Positions 1 through 6,943 of a stretch of 11,634 bases of DNA are shown here, piece after piece; position 1 is the first letter of the stretch; each line of letters starts with the position of its first letter. Origin of the DNA: a bacterium. Its GTDB lineage: Bacteria; Omnitrophota; Gorgyraeia; Gygaellales; UBA12090. Below the pieces are notes generated by a model that did not search any database, was not told where the DNA came from, and saw only the letters and a program-made list of their open reading frames with translations. The position numbers and the translations under genes were made by a program. The stretch spans positions 1 through 11,634 of the forward strand of contig SCPY01000186.1 of assembly GCA_004299495.1 (NCBI GenBank). Direction: 5' to 3'.

Positions 1-112
1 GCAGGCGGGGTAAATTATTTATTCTTAATTCTTGCAGATACTCGTTTGCCATCTGTATGGTTCTAAGAACAATCCGGAGCCAAATTCACAGGAAGCGGAG
101 GCTAATAGGTGG
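1..112 (-). other. Region downstream of the small peptide gene, possible start of a further gene
   Basis: This is the stretch after the small peptide's stop codon. I see no convincing hairpin with a T-run, so the operon may continue leftwards. An ATG at 52-50 on the minus strand opens a frame that stays open to the window edge and reads MANEYLQELRINNLPRL. It has no recognisable ribosome binding site just upstream. An in-frame stop lies 12 codons before it. Seventeen codons are too few to identify a family, so it may be the start of the next gene or chance. Confidence 0.25.
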
Positions 113-322
113 TCATGAAATCGCGCTCTGTTGGCAGCCGTGACACACAACTACATCTCTCCATGAACACCAGCTATATGTGGCGTTTGGACTTACAGCC
201 ACAAAGAACTGATTCGACTTACACCCCGCCAACACCCCTTCCTCGGGCCTACCCTTAATCAAGACAATCAGCTTTGGCCTGGCCCATTTCTTCTTAGGGC
301 CGGCATTAACTTCTCTTTTCAT
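113..322 (-). CDS. Small Cys-containing peptide, probable radical-SAM RiPP precursor
   Basis: This encodes a 69-residue peptide with no signal peptide and no enzyme motif. It starts 16 nt after the stop codon of the radical SAM/SPASM gene. The ATG has a good ribosome binding site, GAGGTG at 333-328 with a 5 nt spacer. The N-terminal half is basic, then carries a block with W13, RPKLIVL (15-21), GRPEE (24-28) and VLAGCK (30-35), which looks like a recognition leader. The C-terminal part (36-69) has three more Cys (52, 60, 63), the aromatic patch YSWCSW (49-54) and a CHGC motif (60-63). Length, position and composition fit a substrate that the PqqD-like protein binds and the SPASM enzyme modifies. 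I recall small hypothetical proteins with a similar KPxLxVLxRxxPEExVLxxCK block beside radical SAM genes, but I cannot verify that here. The product is unknown. It could instead be a metal-binding small protein. Confidence 0.78.
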   Translation of the reverse strand: MKREVNAGPKKKWARPKLIVLIKGRPEEGVLAGCKSNQFFVAVSPNATYSWCSWRDVVVCHGCQQSAIS

Positions 323-327
323 ATCGT

Positions 328-333
328 CACCTC
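328..333 (-). promoter_or_regulatory. Ribosome binding site of the small peptide gene
   Basis: On the minus strand this reads GAGGTG, 5 nt before the ATG at 322. It lies in the short gap after the radical SAM stop codon. It supports real translation of the 69-residue peptide and fixes its start. Confidence 0.7.
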
Positions 334-338
334 AATTA

Positions 339-1460
339 TTAGGCCAGCATATCTTTTCTGCTATGGGCTACTTTACAGAAATAATCCACCGGCTCGTCTA
401 ATCTTCCGCTTTCCAGGTGGCTGTGCGCCGGGCACCAAAGACAGAGATTAATAATCGGGCAATTCTGACACTTCTCCAAGAACTCCCTGTTATCTGAATG
501 CCTCTGCCGCACCCTCGGCACAAAATCATCCCAGGCCTCGCCTAAACTTCCTTTTTTCAGGTCATAAATACAATCCTCCTGCCATAAGGAAGAGCAGAGA
601 CGGAACAGGCCGTCGTAACTTACAGTAAAACTTCCCTGGCCGGCCCCGCAATGGAAAAGATGGCCGCAAGAGCTATGCTCTCTTTGCGGCATTATAAGCT
701 TGTCGCATCTATCCCTCAAAACCCCTAAGCGCTGGGAATCCGCCCTCTCAATAGCGGTAATTTCTTGGTCAGATAATCTCTCAGATTTTATCTCGGCATT
801 TCTTCTGGTATCCCGGTCAAAACGCAGGTGCAAAAACGGGTCAAAGCGAAAATAATCCTTGGTTTTTTGCCGGCAGAAACGCGCAATCTCAGGCAATTCC
901 CCCACATTGGAGCGCAAGGCCATTGCTTTTAGCCGCACCCTGATTCCGCTATCCAACAAAAGATTTAACCCCCGGATGAAATGATTAAATGAGCCCGGCT
1001 TGCGGCTGACCCTTTCGTAGGTTTCTTTAGTTACGCCGTAAACGCTTACCTCAATATCCCGAGGAGGATAGCTTTTAAAAAGCCGGATATGCTTATCGGT
1101 AATTAAGCCGGCATTGGTAAAAACTGAAACCAAAAGCCCCCTTTTCTTTAAACCCAGATAAATCTCAAAGAAATCTTTTCTTAGAAGCGGTTCCCCTCCG
1201 CTGATAAGGCACCAAAATGCCCCTAAAGAAACTGCCTCATCCGCGATCTTATTTATTTGCCCCGCAGACAGCTCCCTTTGCTGTGCTGCTTTATCTTCCT
1301 GGGGTAAATTTATATAGCAATGCCGGCAGTTATTATTACAGCGGGCGGTGATTTCCAGGTCAAAGGAAACCAGGTTCCTTTTTTCTTTCATCCTTTCCCA
1401 GAGAGAAAACTCCGGCAGGGAAATCCGCTCGCTGTAAGATTCAGCTTCTGTCTTTTTCAA
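339..1460 (-). CDS. Radical SAM/SPASM peptide-modifying enzyme
   Basis: This 373-residue protein should bind S-adenosylmethionine at a [4Fe-4S] cluster and carry out radical chemistry on a peptide. The cluster motif is CNNNCRHC (Cys41, 45, 48), followed by the SAM-binding ISGGEPLL (86-93). The C-terminus is a complete-looking SPASM domain: C271-x12-G-x4-C289, Cys297, then CQNC (331-334), Cys340, Cys343 and a final Cys362, enough for two auxiliary clusters. SPASM enzymes commonly mature RiPPs, forming thioether, C-C or C-O links or epimerising residues. The start is TTG at 1460, supported by AGGAGG 7 nt upstream; the gene overlaps the end of the PqqD-like gene by 20 nt. The small peptide gene follows directly and is the obvious substrate candidate. 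The exact reaction cannot be read from sequence. An anaerobic sulfatase-maturase role is less likely because no sulfatase is present. Confidence 0.92.
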   Translation of the reverse strand: MKKTEAESYSERISLPEFSLWERMKEKRNLVSFDLEITARCNNNCRHCYINLPQEDKAAQQRELSAGQINKIADEAVSLGAFWCLISGGEPLLRKDFFEIYLGLKKRGLLVSVFTNAGLITDKHIRLFKSYPPRDIEVSVYGVTKETYERVSRKPGSFNHFIRGLNLLLDSGIRVRLKAMALRSNVGELPEIARFCRQKTKDYFRFDPFLHLRFDRDTRRNAEIKSERLSDQEITAIERADSQRLGVLRDRCDKLIMPQREHSSCGHLFHCGAGQGSFTVSYDGLFRLCSSLWQEDCIYDLKKGSLGEAWDDFVPRVRQRHSDNREFLEKCQNCPIINLCLWCPAHSHLESGRLDEPVDYFCKVAHSRKDMLA

Positions 1461-1752
1461 CCAGCATCCTCCTTTTCAAAAGTTCTTTGCTTAATCCCAG
1501 CACGTCTTCTTTTATCTCCTCAGGCGCGGCCTCAAACTCTACGCAAAGCCCGGAAATTACATCTTGCAGGGTTTTTCCGCCGTCTAACCTTTCCCAGACG
1601 GCCTTTCCGGTCTCGTTGAGGCTGAATATCTCATCCTCCTCCTCGGTAATACCGGAGGCAACCGGAATGATAATGAATTCTCCCTGCACTTCGCGGGCAA
1701 CCACATCTCCTGATGGCACATAAATACTTTTCAAGCTAACTTTTTTTTCCAT
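1441..1752 (-). CDS. PqqD-like peptide chaperone (RiPP recognition element)
   Basis: This 103-residue protein resembles the PqqD family, whose winged-helix fold binds RiPP leader peptides and delivers them to the partner radical SAM enzyme. Family hallmarks in order are a VAREVQGEFIIIP strand region (18-30), LNETGKAVWERLDGG (45-59), TLQDVISGL (61-69), and a final helix ending LLKRRMLVE. The ATG at 1752 is preceded by GGGAGG with a 9 nt spacer. The gene overlaps the fusion gene upstream by 17 nt and the radical SAM gene downstream by 20 nt, which suggests coupled translation. Its position between the protease fusion and the SPASM enzyme supports a role in presenting the small peptide. In other bacteria PqqD-like proteins also pair with nucleotidyltransferase-like proteins in exopolysaccharide loci (the HPr-rel-A gene set, from memory), so a role separate from the peptide is possible. 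Confidence 0.88.
   Translation of the reverse strand: MEKKVSLKSIYVPSGDVVAREVQGEFIIIPVASGITEEEDEIFSLNETGKAVWERLDGGKTLQDVISGLCVEFEAAPEEIKEDVLGLSKELLKRRMLVEKDRS
1468..1473 (-). promoter_or_regulatory. Ribosome binding site that fixes the TTG start of the radical SAM gene
   Basis: A perfect AGGAGG lies on the minus strand, inside the 3' end of the PqqD-like gene and 7 nt before the TTG at 1460. The ATG that directly follows this site is in the PqqD-like frame (Met of the RRML sequence), so it is not a competing start for the radical SAM protein. This makes TTG the best start. Confidence 0.75.
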
Positions 1753-3577
1753 AAGTATCCGCCTCCCTTTTTAACCTCTCTTCCAAACCCAGCTTCCTGT
1801 AAATTATCTTAACATACACGTAGATAACCAAACAGCTTTTTTTATCTATTTTAAGCGCTGCCGCCTCCCTGCCGTTTACCATGGCCCGGATGAGATAAAA
1901 ATCCTCTGTTTCAGCCTCCTTGCTAATTTCTATATTTCTCTTGGAAAAAATAACCCTTATTATCCAAGAATAAACTCTCAATTCCTGCAGGCGCATTATT
2001 ACCATTTTTAGGAAATCCCTGCCGCAGATAATTAAACCGGACAAAAAATAAAAATACCCATGCAGCCATCTTCCTTTTATGGGAATTATCCGCTTTCCCC
2101 TTCTTAAGGCAATAGCTACTCCCAGAACCTCCTCTTCCCCTATATCCTTGTCTAAGCTTAAACAATTATCTCCCTTGGTGGTGAAATAGCCTTTACTGAA
2201 TTTCACTAAGCGATGCAGGGTCTTGGTTTGGGCATCGCTGGCAAAACAAACCACTTCGCCCCTGCGCGGCTGCCTCTGTTTAATGATAACCAGATCGCCA
2301 TCCTGAATATTAGGGTGCATGCTCCATCCCCAGGCCCTGATTGCGGATAAACCCTGCTTGCTGGCGTTGCTTAAGTCAAGATTGACTCTTTTTTTTAGGC
2401 GATTATTCCTCAGCAAGGCCTGCCAAGAGCAAAAAAGGATATAAATAAACCGCAGGGCGTAGAGCCGCTTTGTCCTGCCTTTATAGGGCATCAATCCGTG
2501 AAACTTGGCAAATTGCTCCAAAGGAATATTAAGGATATATTTCACCGGTTCACTATAGGTGTCATAGAGCAGAAAATGGCTTTTGAGATAATTTTCCTTT
2601 ATTTTATCACCGAGCTGAAGAGAAGCCAGGTTATGGGCAATAAACCTTTCCATAATCGCCCTCTTGCTTTTGGATAGAGGAAGCATTTTAAGGCCATAAT
2701 CAAAAAGCCCTGAGTTTAAACATAATTTTCCCTGCAGGAGCAGAAACCCCACGCAGGAATACAGGCCGTACCGCCTGCAAGCGGATAAAAAATAATCCCA
2801 GTCAAAATCCGCAGAGTGTTTCTTAAAAAGAAAGGCAATATCCAGAATATACTTCAGGCAAAACTCTTTGCCAAACCTTCTTTGATGTAAGGCCAGGCTA
2901 AACAGGGTATCTTCCGCAGAAAGCACCGTCATCCGGCCAAATCCTGCGTCCATATCCTTTAGCCTCTGCCAGCTTTCGGATAGAATAGGCCGGCCATTCC
3001 TTTTAAAATCCAGGGACCAATGCGCCTCAAGGATATTTCCTGTTTTGCCTTCTTCCTGTTTAACAAATGTCACATGGCATTGTTCATTGCGCCAGTAGGA
3101 CTCTTTAAGCCCGAGCAATTCTTTTTTATAACCGATTCGCTTAAGAACCCCGGCTCCTTTTTCATAATCCTCCTCTTTCAGGAGAATATCCATATCTGCC
3201 ATCGGCCGGACAGGAAGATGTTCGTAAAACTGGGCAATCAGGCCAAGGCCTTTAAGCGCCGCCAATCCTATCCCTTCATTCTCAAAGGCCTGTTTTACCA
3301 ACTGGAACTGTTTAAGTTTCTGAAGGTTATCCCTAAGCGTCCAATAAAAAGTTTTTGACAAAAGTCCGGCGAACTCTTGAGGCAGAAAATGAATACCGTC
3401 CTTAAGGACAGCGTAAAATAACGCGGCTATTTCATGATAGCCCAACAAATCCTTAAGCCTTAGCCAATCAATATCTCCGTTTAACAAAAGCCGATTAATT
3501 TCCGCGCCATAATTCTGTCCGGATGCCTGCTTCATCGCCAAATGAATAATCTTTGCTTCCACGCTAAGATTATTCAT
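1736..3577 (-). CDS. Fusion of nucleotidyltransferase-like (NTP_transf_5) domain and S24/S26 signal-peptidase-like domain
   Basis: This 613-residue protein joins two parts usually seen separately. Residues about 1-390 resemble the uncharacterised nucleotidyltransferase family (PF14907 type): LKG (108-110), RPMADMDILL (124-133) with the Asp128/Asp130 pair, EAHWSLD (184-190), His231 and LDIAFL (245-250). Residues about 405-500 resemble S24/S26 peptidases: WSMHPNIQDGD (418-428) with candidate nucleophile Ser419, LHRLV (454-458) with His455 where bacterial signal peptidase I has Lys, and TKGDNCLSLD (467-476). A Ser/His arrangement is typical of SipW and ER-type signal peptidases. Hydrophobic stretches near 372-389 and 505-519 could touch the membrane, but I see no N-terminal signal anchor. 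The last 65 residues weakly resemble part of a GNAT acetyltransferase. The ATG overlaps the upstream stop as ATGA. Context suggests leader cleavage of the small peptide; the role of the nucleotidyltransferase part is unknown. Confidence 0.85.
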   Translation of the reverse strand: MNNLSVEAKIIHLAMKQASGQNYGAEINRLLLNGDIDWLRLKDLLGYHEIAALFYAVLKDGIHFLPQEFAGLLSKTFYWTLRDNLQKLKQFQLVKQAFENEGIGLAALKGLGLIAQFYEHLPVRPMADMDILLKEEDYEKGAGVLKRIGYKKELLGLKESYWRNEQCHVTFVKQEEGKTGNILEAHWSLDFKRNGRPILSESWQRLKDMDAGFGRMTVLSAEDTLFSLALHQRRFGKEFCLKYILDIAFLFKKHSADFDWDYFLSACRRYGLYSCVGFLLLQGKLCLNSGLFDYGLKMLPLSKSKRAIMERFIAHNLASLQLGDKIKENYLKSHFLLYDTYSEPVKYILNIPLEQFAKFHGLMPYKGRTKRLYALRFIYILFCSWQALLRNNRLKKRVNLDLSNASKQGLSAIRAWGWSMHPNIQDGDLVIIKQRQPRRGEVVCFASDAQTKTLHRLVKFSKGYFTTKGDNCLSLDKDIGEEEVLGVAIALRRGKRIIPIKGRWLHGYFYFLSGLIICGRDFLKMVIMRLQELRVYSWIIRVIFSKRNIEISKEAETEDFYLIRAMVNGREAAALKIDKKSCLVIYVYVKIIYRKLGLEERLKREADTYGKKS

Positions 3578-4845
3578 CTTGAGTATTTCTCATCTAAACC
3601 TACAAAACCGCATAATAGGCAAAAGAACATATAGGGATTATGCCAATAAAATAACTCGTAGGCGCCCATATTCATTAGAAGGCCTGCCAGTGCCGACATA
3701 GATATAATCAAGAAATGCCGTTTATCATTATTTTCTGTTTCTCTGATTCTTTGGAATCCTCTTTTGAAAATCAGGGATATAAAAATCAGGAAACCCAGCG
3801 CCCCCGTTATGCCGGCCTCTGCCAGAAATGTAAGATACATATTGTCGGGTATCATAAATTCATTTAGCACTTTCCCCCTATCCTTCTCAGGGCAATACTC
3901 ATTAAATCTTAGCCTAAAATGGTTAAAGCCAATCCCGAAGAAAGGATAATCCTTTAATATCTTCGCAGTCATTTTAACCCTGCTTAACCGGTATTCCGAA
4001 ACAATGCTATCGTAGCTTCCTGATATTAATCTTTCAAATCCAAAACGATTGAGGTTAGCATCAGCCAAGAACGAACAAATTGACACTAATGCGATTAAAC
4101 AAGTCAGAAATAAGAAAATAAGCCTTCTCTTTTGCCTTTTCCATAAGTAAAACAATGATAGGGCGATAAGCCCAAGAAAAACTCCCCGCGAAGCGGTCAA
4201 GAAGATAATAACCAGGCATAATAATGAAGAAAAGATACCCAACAGCCGTAAATATAACGGCTTGCTCCTAAACAAAAAAAGGCCAAAAGGCAGACAGCCA
4301 AGAACGTAAGATCCGAGAATTACGGGATTAAATTGCGTAGACATCGGGCGGGGCTGATACTTCACGTATCTCTCATAAAAAGGATTGGCTATAAATATTT
4401 CATAAAGTATATTCCTTCCTAAATAAAATTCCAGAATTCCAATAATTGCCGTCACGACAGCACAAACACAGATCCACAAGGCAATCCGGCCCTTATTTTT
4501 CTCTTCTGACATCAGGGCTTTACCGATATAAAAAAGAAAAAAAAGATTAAAGGCAAGGCTAAAATAAGTTTCCCGTGCCAATTTTTTGTCTTGGACAGCG
4601 ACCACTCCGGATGACAGACATGCCAAAAAAAACCACAACGGCCAATCTTGAAAATGGAAAAAATTCCTGGCACTTCCCCTCTTAAAAAATAGAAACAAAA
4701 AGAAAAGGCATAAAAAAACCCTGGTATAAATAACGTACTGCCCTTGTATTGGCTCAGGGAAAAAAGAAATCCAGGAAAAAAGAATGATAAAGAATGCGAT
4801 CAAAGAGGAACTTCTCTGGCTGAATTTTAGGATATTTACCTTCAA
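3574..4845 (-). CDS. O-antigen ligase/polymerase-like membrane protein (Wzy_C type)
   Basis: This 423-residue polytopic protein has roughly ten hydrophobic segments along its length. It carries family marks of the O-antigen ligase/polymerase superfamily (PF04932): LTASRG (216-221), then a large extracytoplasmic loop with YPFFGIGFNHF (300-310) and IPDNMYLTFLAEAGITGALG (332-351). Such proteins polymerise undecaprenyl-linked oligosaccharides or transfer them to an acceptor outside the inner membrane. Wzy polymerase and WaaL-type ligase cannot be told apart by sequence alone. The start is taken as TTG at 4845, 4 nt after the preceding stop; no strong ribosome binding site is visible, and a second TTG at codon 15 is possible. 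It is the last clear glycan gene before the peptide cassette. Confidence 0.85.
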   Translation of the reverse strand: MKVNILKFSQRSSSLIAFFIILFSWISFFPEPIQGQYVIYTRVFLCLFFLFLFFKRGSARNFFHFQDWPLWFFLACLSSGVVAVQDKKLARETYFSLAFNLFFLFYIGKALMSEEKNKGRIALWICVCAVVTAIIGILEFYLGRNILYEIFIANPFYERYVKYQPRPMSTQFNPVILGSYVLGCLPFGLFLFRSKPLYLRLLGIFSSLLCLVIIFLTASRGVFLGLIALSLFYLWKRQKRRLIFLFLTCLIALVSICSFLADANLNRFGFERLISGSYDSIVSEYRLSRVKMTAKILKDYPFFGIGFNHFRLRFNEYCPEKDRGKVLNEFMIPDNMYLTFLAEAGITGALGFLIFISLIFKRGFQRIRETENNDKRHFLIISMSALAGLLMNMGAYELFYWHNPYMFFCLLCGFVGLDEKYSR

Positions 4846-4849
4846 TATT

Positions 4850-5746
4850 TTAAAAGGCCTTGCAGCTTTTTCTTTTTTCCAACATTCTTTTTAAGGCCCG
4901 CCTTGCATTTATTATTGCGCCTATAGCTCCGGGGTTAGTGAAAAACAAGAAAATAAATCTCGGGATGTCATATACCAGAAAATAAAATATAAAATGGGGT
5001 TCTATCTCTATATTTTTTAATATTAAAAAATACCTGTTTCTAAAGGCATAGTGTTGCCTGTATTTACGGCTCATCCCTGAGCCGTTTCTCTTATGATAGC
5101 AAACGGCATTTGGCAAATACAGGCACTTCCAGCTTTTTTTTCTTGCCCTTAACGCGATGTCAAAGTCCTCTATAAGATAGAAAAAATCCCGGTCAAAGTA
5201 TTCTCCATCTATATTTACGTCATCCAGCATATCGCGCCTGTAAATAGCCGCGGCGGCGCATGGCCCTAATATATCGGTATGATTATCGTATTGGCCGCTG
5301 TCTTTTTCTCCGCTGCCGCGGTCAAAGAATCTAAAGAACCCTGACAATACCAGGCCGGTTGAATCTATCAACCTTTCTGAATCAGCCCTTAAAATTTTGG
5401 CGCCGAGCATTCCCACATCATTACCAAGCCTATCAATACTGCTATTCACTTCTGATAAGAAATTATTTTCCAATACGACATCAGGGTTCAGGGTGAGTAT
5501 ATATTCCCCGGAACTTACAGCTATGCCAGTATTAACGCCTTCGGAAAACCCATAATTCTTATCGTTATTCTTTATCCGGACCATCCCCTTATATTCTTCT
5601 ACTATCTCGCGGGTTCTGTCATGCGAGGCATTGTCAATTACTAATATCTCGTAACTGCCAAAATCCTGCTTAAATATAGAATCAAGGCATTGCCTTATAT
5701 CCCTTTCGGAATTATACGTAACTATCAGTATGGAAAACCTAATCAC
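4850..5746 (-). CDS. GT2-family glycosyltransferase
   Basis: This 298-residue protein has a GT-A fold N-terminus: FSILIVTYNSERDI (4-17), EILVIDNASHDRT (33-45), NYGFSEGVNTG (64-74) and LNPDVVL (86-92), which fills the DXD position. The acid region EDFDIALRARK (193-203) probably holds the catalytic base. This pattern is seen in rhamnosyltransferase-like GT2 enzymes that add sugars to lipid-linked surface glycans, but the donor cannot be assigned. A hydrophobic stretch at about 252-269 may anchor it to the membrane. The start is GTG at 5746, overlapping the previous stop by 8 nt; the first beta strand begins only three residues in, so no shorter start is plausible. Confidence 0.92.
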   Translation of the reverse strand: MIRFSILIVTYNSERDIRQCLDSIFKQDFGSYEILVIDNASHDRTREIVEEYKGMVRIKNNDKNYGFSEGVNTGIAVSSGEYILTLNPDVVLENNFLSEVNSSIDRLGNDVGMLGAKILRADSERLIDSTGLVLSGFFRFFDRGSGEKDSGQYDNHTDILGPCAAAAIYRRDMLDDVNIDGEYFDRDFFYLIEDFDIALRARKKSWKCLYLPNAVCYHKRNGSGMSRKYRQHYAFRNRYFLILKNIEIEPHFIFYFLVYDIPRFIFLFFTNPGAIGAIINARRALKRMLEKRKSCKAF

Positions 5747-6911
5747 GGATTAATAAATTCTTATAGAATGCGTCCATATCTGAAAAAATGCGTTCCCATC
5801 TGTATCTTTTTTCTGCCTCAGCCCTACCAATGTCCCCCATGTTTTCACGCAAAGCATTATCACCCAACACTTCCAGCGTTTTATCGGCGAATTCTTCCGG
5901 GCTGGCAGCTATTTTCACCGCCCTTAGCACATCGCCTTCATAGCCTTCTACGCCTATAGTTGTAGAAACAACCGGTTTGCCCATTGCTAATGCTTCCAAT
6001 AGCTTCCCCTTCATTCCTCCCCCCACCCTGGCAGGTATGATAAAAACTTTTGCCCTATTGAGATACTCCCTGATATCTTTTACCCTGCCAACCACTTCAA
6101 TGCCGCTAACCTCCTCTAAAAAACCCATCCTCTCTTTTGAATTGACGCCTGCAATCTTCATATTTGTTTCCGGCCTTTTTTTCTTTATTAAAGGCCAGAT
6201 ATATTTTGAGAAATAAAGCATGGTATCTTCATTCTGAAAATTATCAAAATTCCCGGTGTAGAGCAAATCAATATCTTTGTTATTATTTTTGCCCGGATTA
6301 AAATATTCCGTGTCTACGCCCATCGGCGAAACAAATGAATGGCGTATGCTTGCGCGGTCAGATTCGTAGCTGCTTACAAAGATTACTTTGTCAAACTCAC
6401 TAAAAATTTTCATCTCATATCTTAAAAGGCGGCTGTATCTGAGTAAAAGCCCTAGCTTTCTAAAGAAATTATTTTCTATTTCCGCTTCCTTTCTTAGGCA
6501 CATAAACCCTAACTGATGCTCGGTAAGAATACACTTGGCTTTTGTTCTTAGCTCGATGCGGTATCGAGCCATTGGCAGATACTCAAATTGAACTAAATCA
6601 AGATCGGAGACGCTTGTTTTCTCGCGGATTAATAATTCCATCTCGCGAGAACGGTAATTTTTTACAAAACCGGGGCTAATTAAAGAATAGCTTCTCGATC
6701 TTTTCTCCTCAATGCTTACCGTGTTAATCTCTCTGCAATACGGCTTTAAGTCCGCTACGCTCTTTTCTTCCCAATCTCTAAGAAAAGAAATTAATCTGAT
6801 ATTATATTTAGCGGATAAATGTTTTATCTGCTCAAACATTCTGTTGCCGCCGCCATGGATATTCTTTAATGGTAAATATAAGGTTATGTATAAAATGTTT
6901 GGCTTAGGCAT
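5739..6911 (-). CDS. GT4-type glycosyltransferase
   Basis: This 390-residue protein has the GT-B layout of retaining glycosyltransferases. The N-terminal half begins NILYITLYLPL and has a glycine-rich loop HGGGNRM (19-25). The C-terminal half has DLLYTGNFDNFQNED (215-229), VVGRVKDIREYL (273-284) and GGGMKGKLLEALAMGKPVVST (297-317), where Glu306 sits in the usual nucleotide-sugar site. Such enzymes add a hexose or related sugar to a lipid-linked glycan at the inner face of the membrane. The ATG lies 32 nt after the previous stop, one of the longest gaps in the block, with only a weak ribosome binding site. The donor and acceptor are unknown. Confidence 0.9.
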   Translation of the reverse strand: MPKPNILYITLYLPLKNIHGGGNRMFEQIKHLSAKYNIRLISFLRDWEEKSVADLKPYCREINTVSIEEKRSRSYSLISPGFVKNYRSREMELLIREKTSVSDLDLVQFEYLPMARYRIELRTKAKCILTEHQLGFMCLRKEAEIENNFFRKLGLLLRYSRLLRYEMKIFSEFDKVIFVSSYESDRASIRHSFVSPMGVDTEYFNPGKNNNKDIDLLYTGNFDNFQNEDTMLYFSKYIWPLIKKKRPETNMKIAGVNSKERMGFLEEVSGIEVVGRVKDIREYLNRAKVFIIPARVGGGMKGKLLEALAMGKPVVSTTIGVEGYEGDVLRAVKIAASPEEFADKTLEVLGDNALRENMGDIGRAEAEKRYRWERIFSDMDAFYKNLLIRD

Positions 6912-6943
6912 TCATTTTCATACGTATTTTAAGATTTTCACGG

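Noticed and set aside
16..135. Alternative frame running through the end of the peptide gene into the downstream region
   Set aside because: A frame without a start codon runs past the peptide's stop and ends near position 16. It keeps no Cys pattern or motif, so a frameshifted longer precursor is not supported.
216..322. Lipoprotein signal with lipobox LAGC in the small peptide
   Set aside because: The four residues match a lipobox, but the stretch before them (KGRPEEGV) is charged. The only hydrophobic run, LIVLI, is five residues long and about nine residues from VLAGC. This is not a usable signal peptide.
1923..2165. 80-codon alternative minus-strand frame inside the fusion gene
   Set aside because: It overlaps the S26 domain and tail of the 613-residue protein in another frame. 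The main frame carries the conserved motifs.
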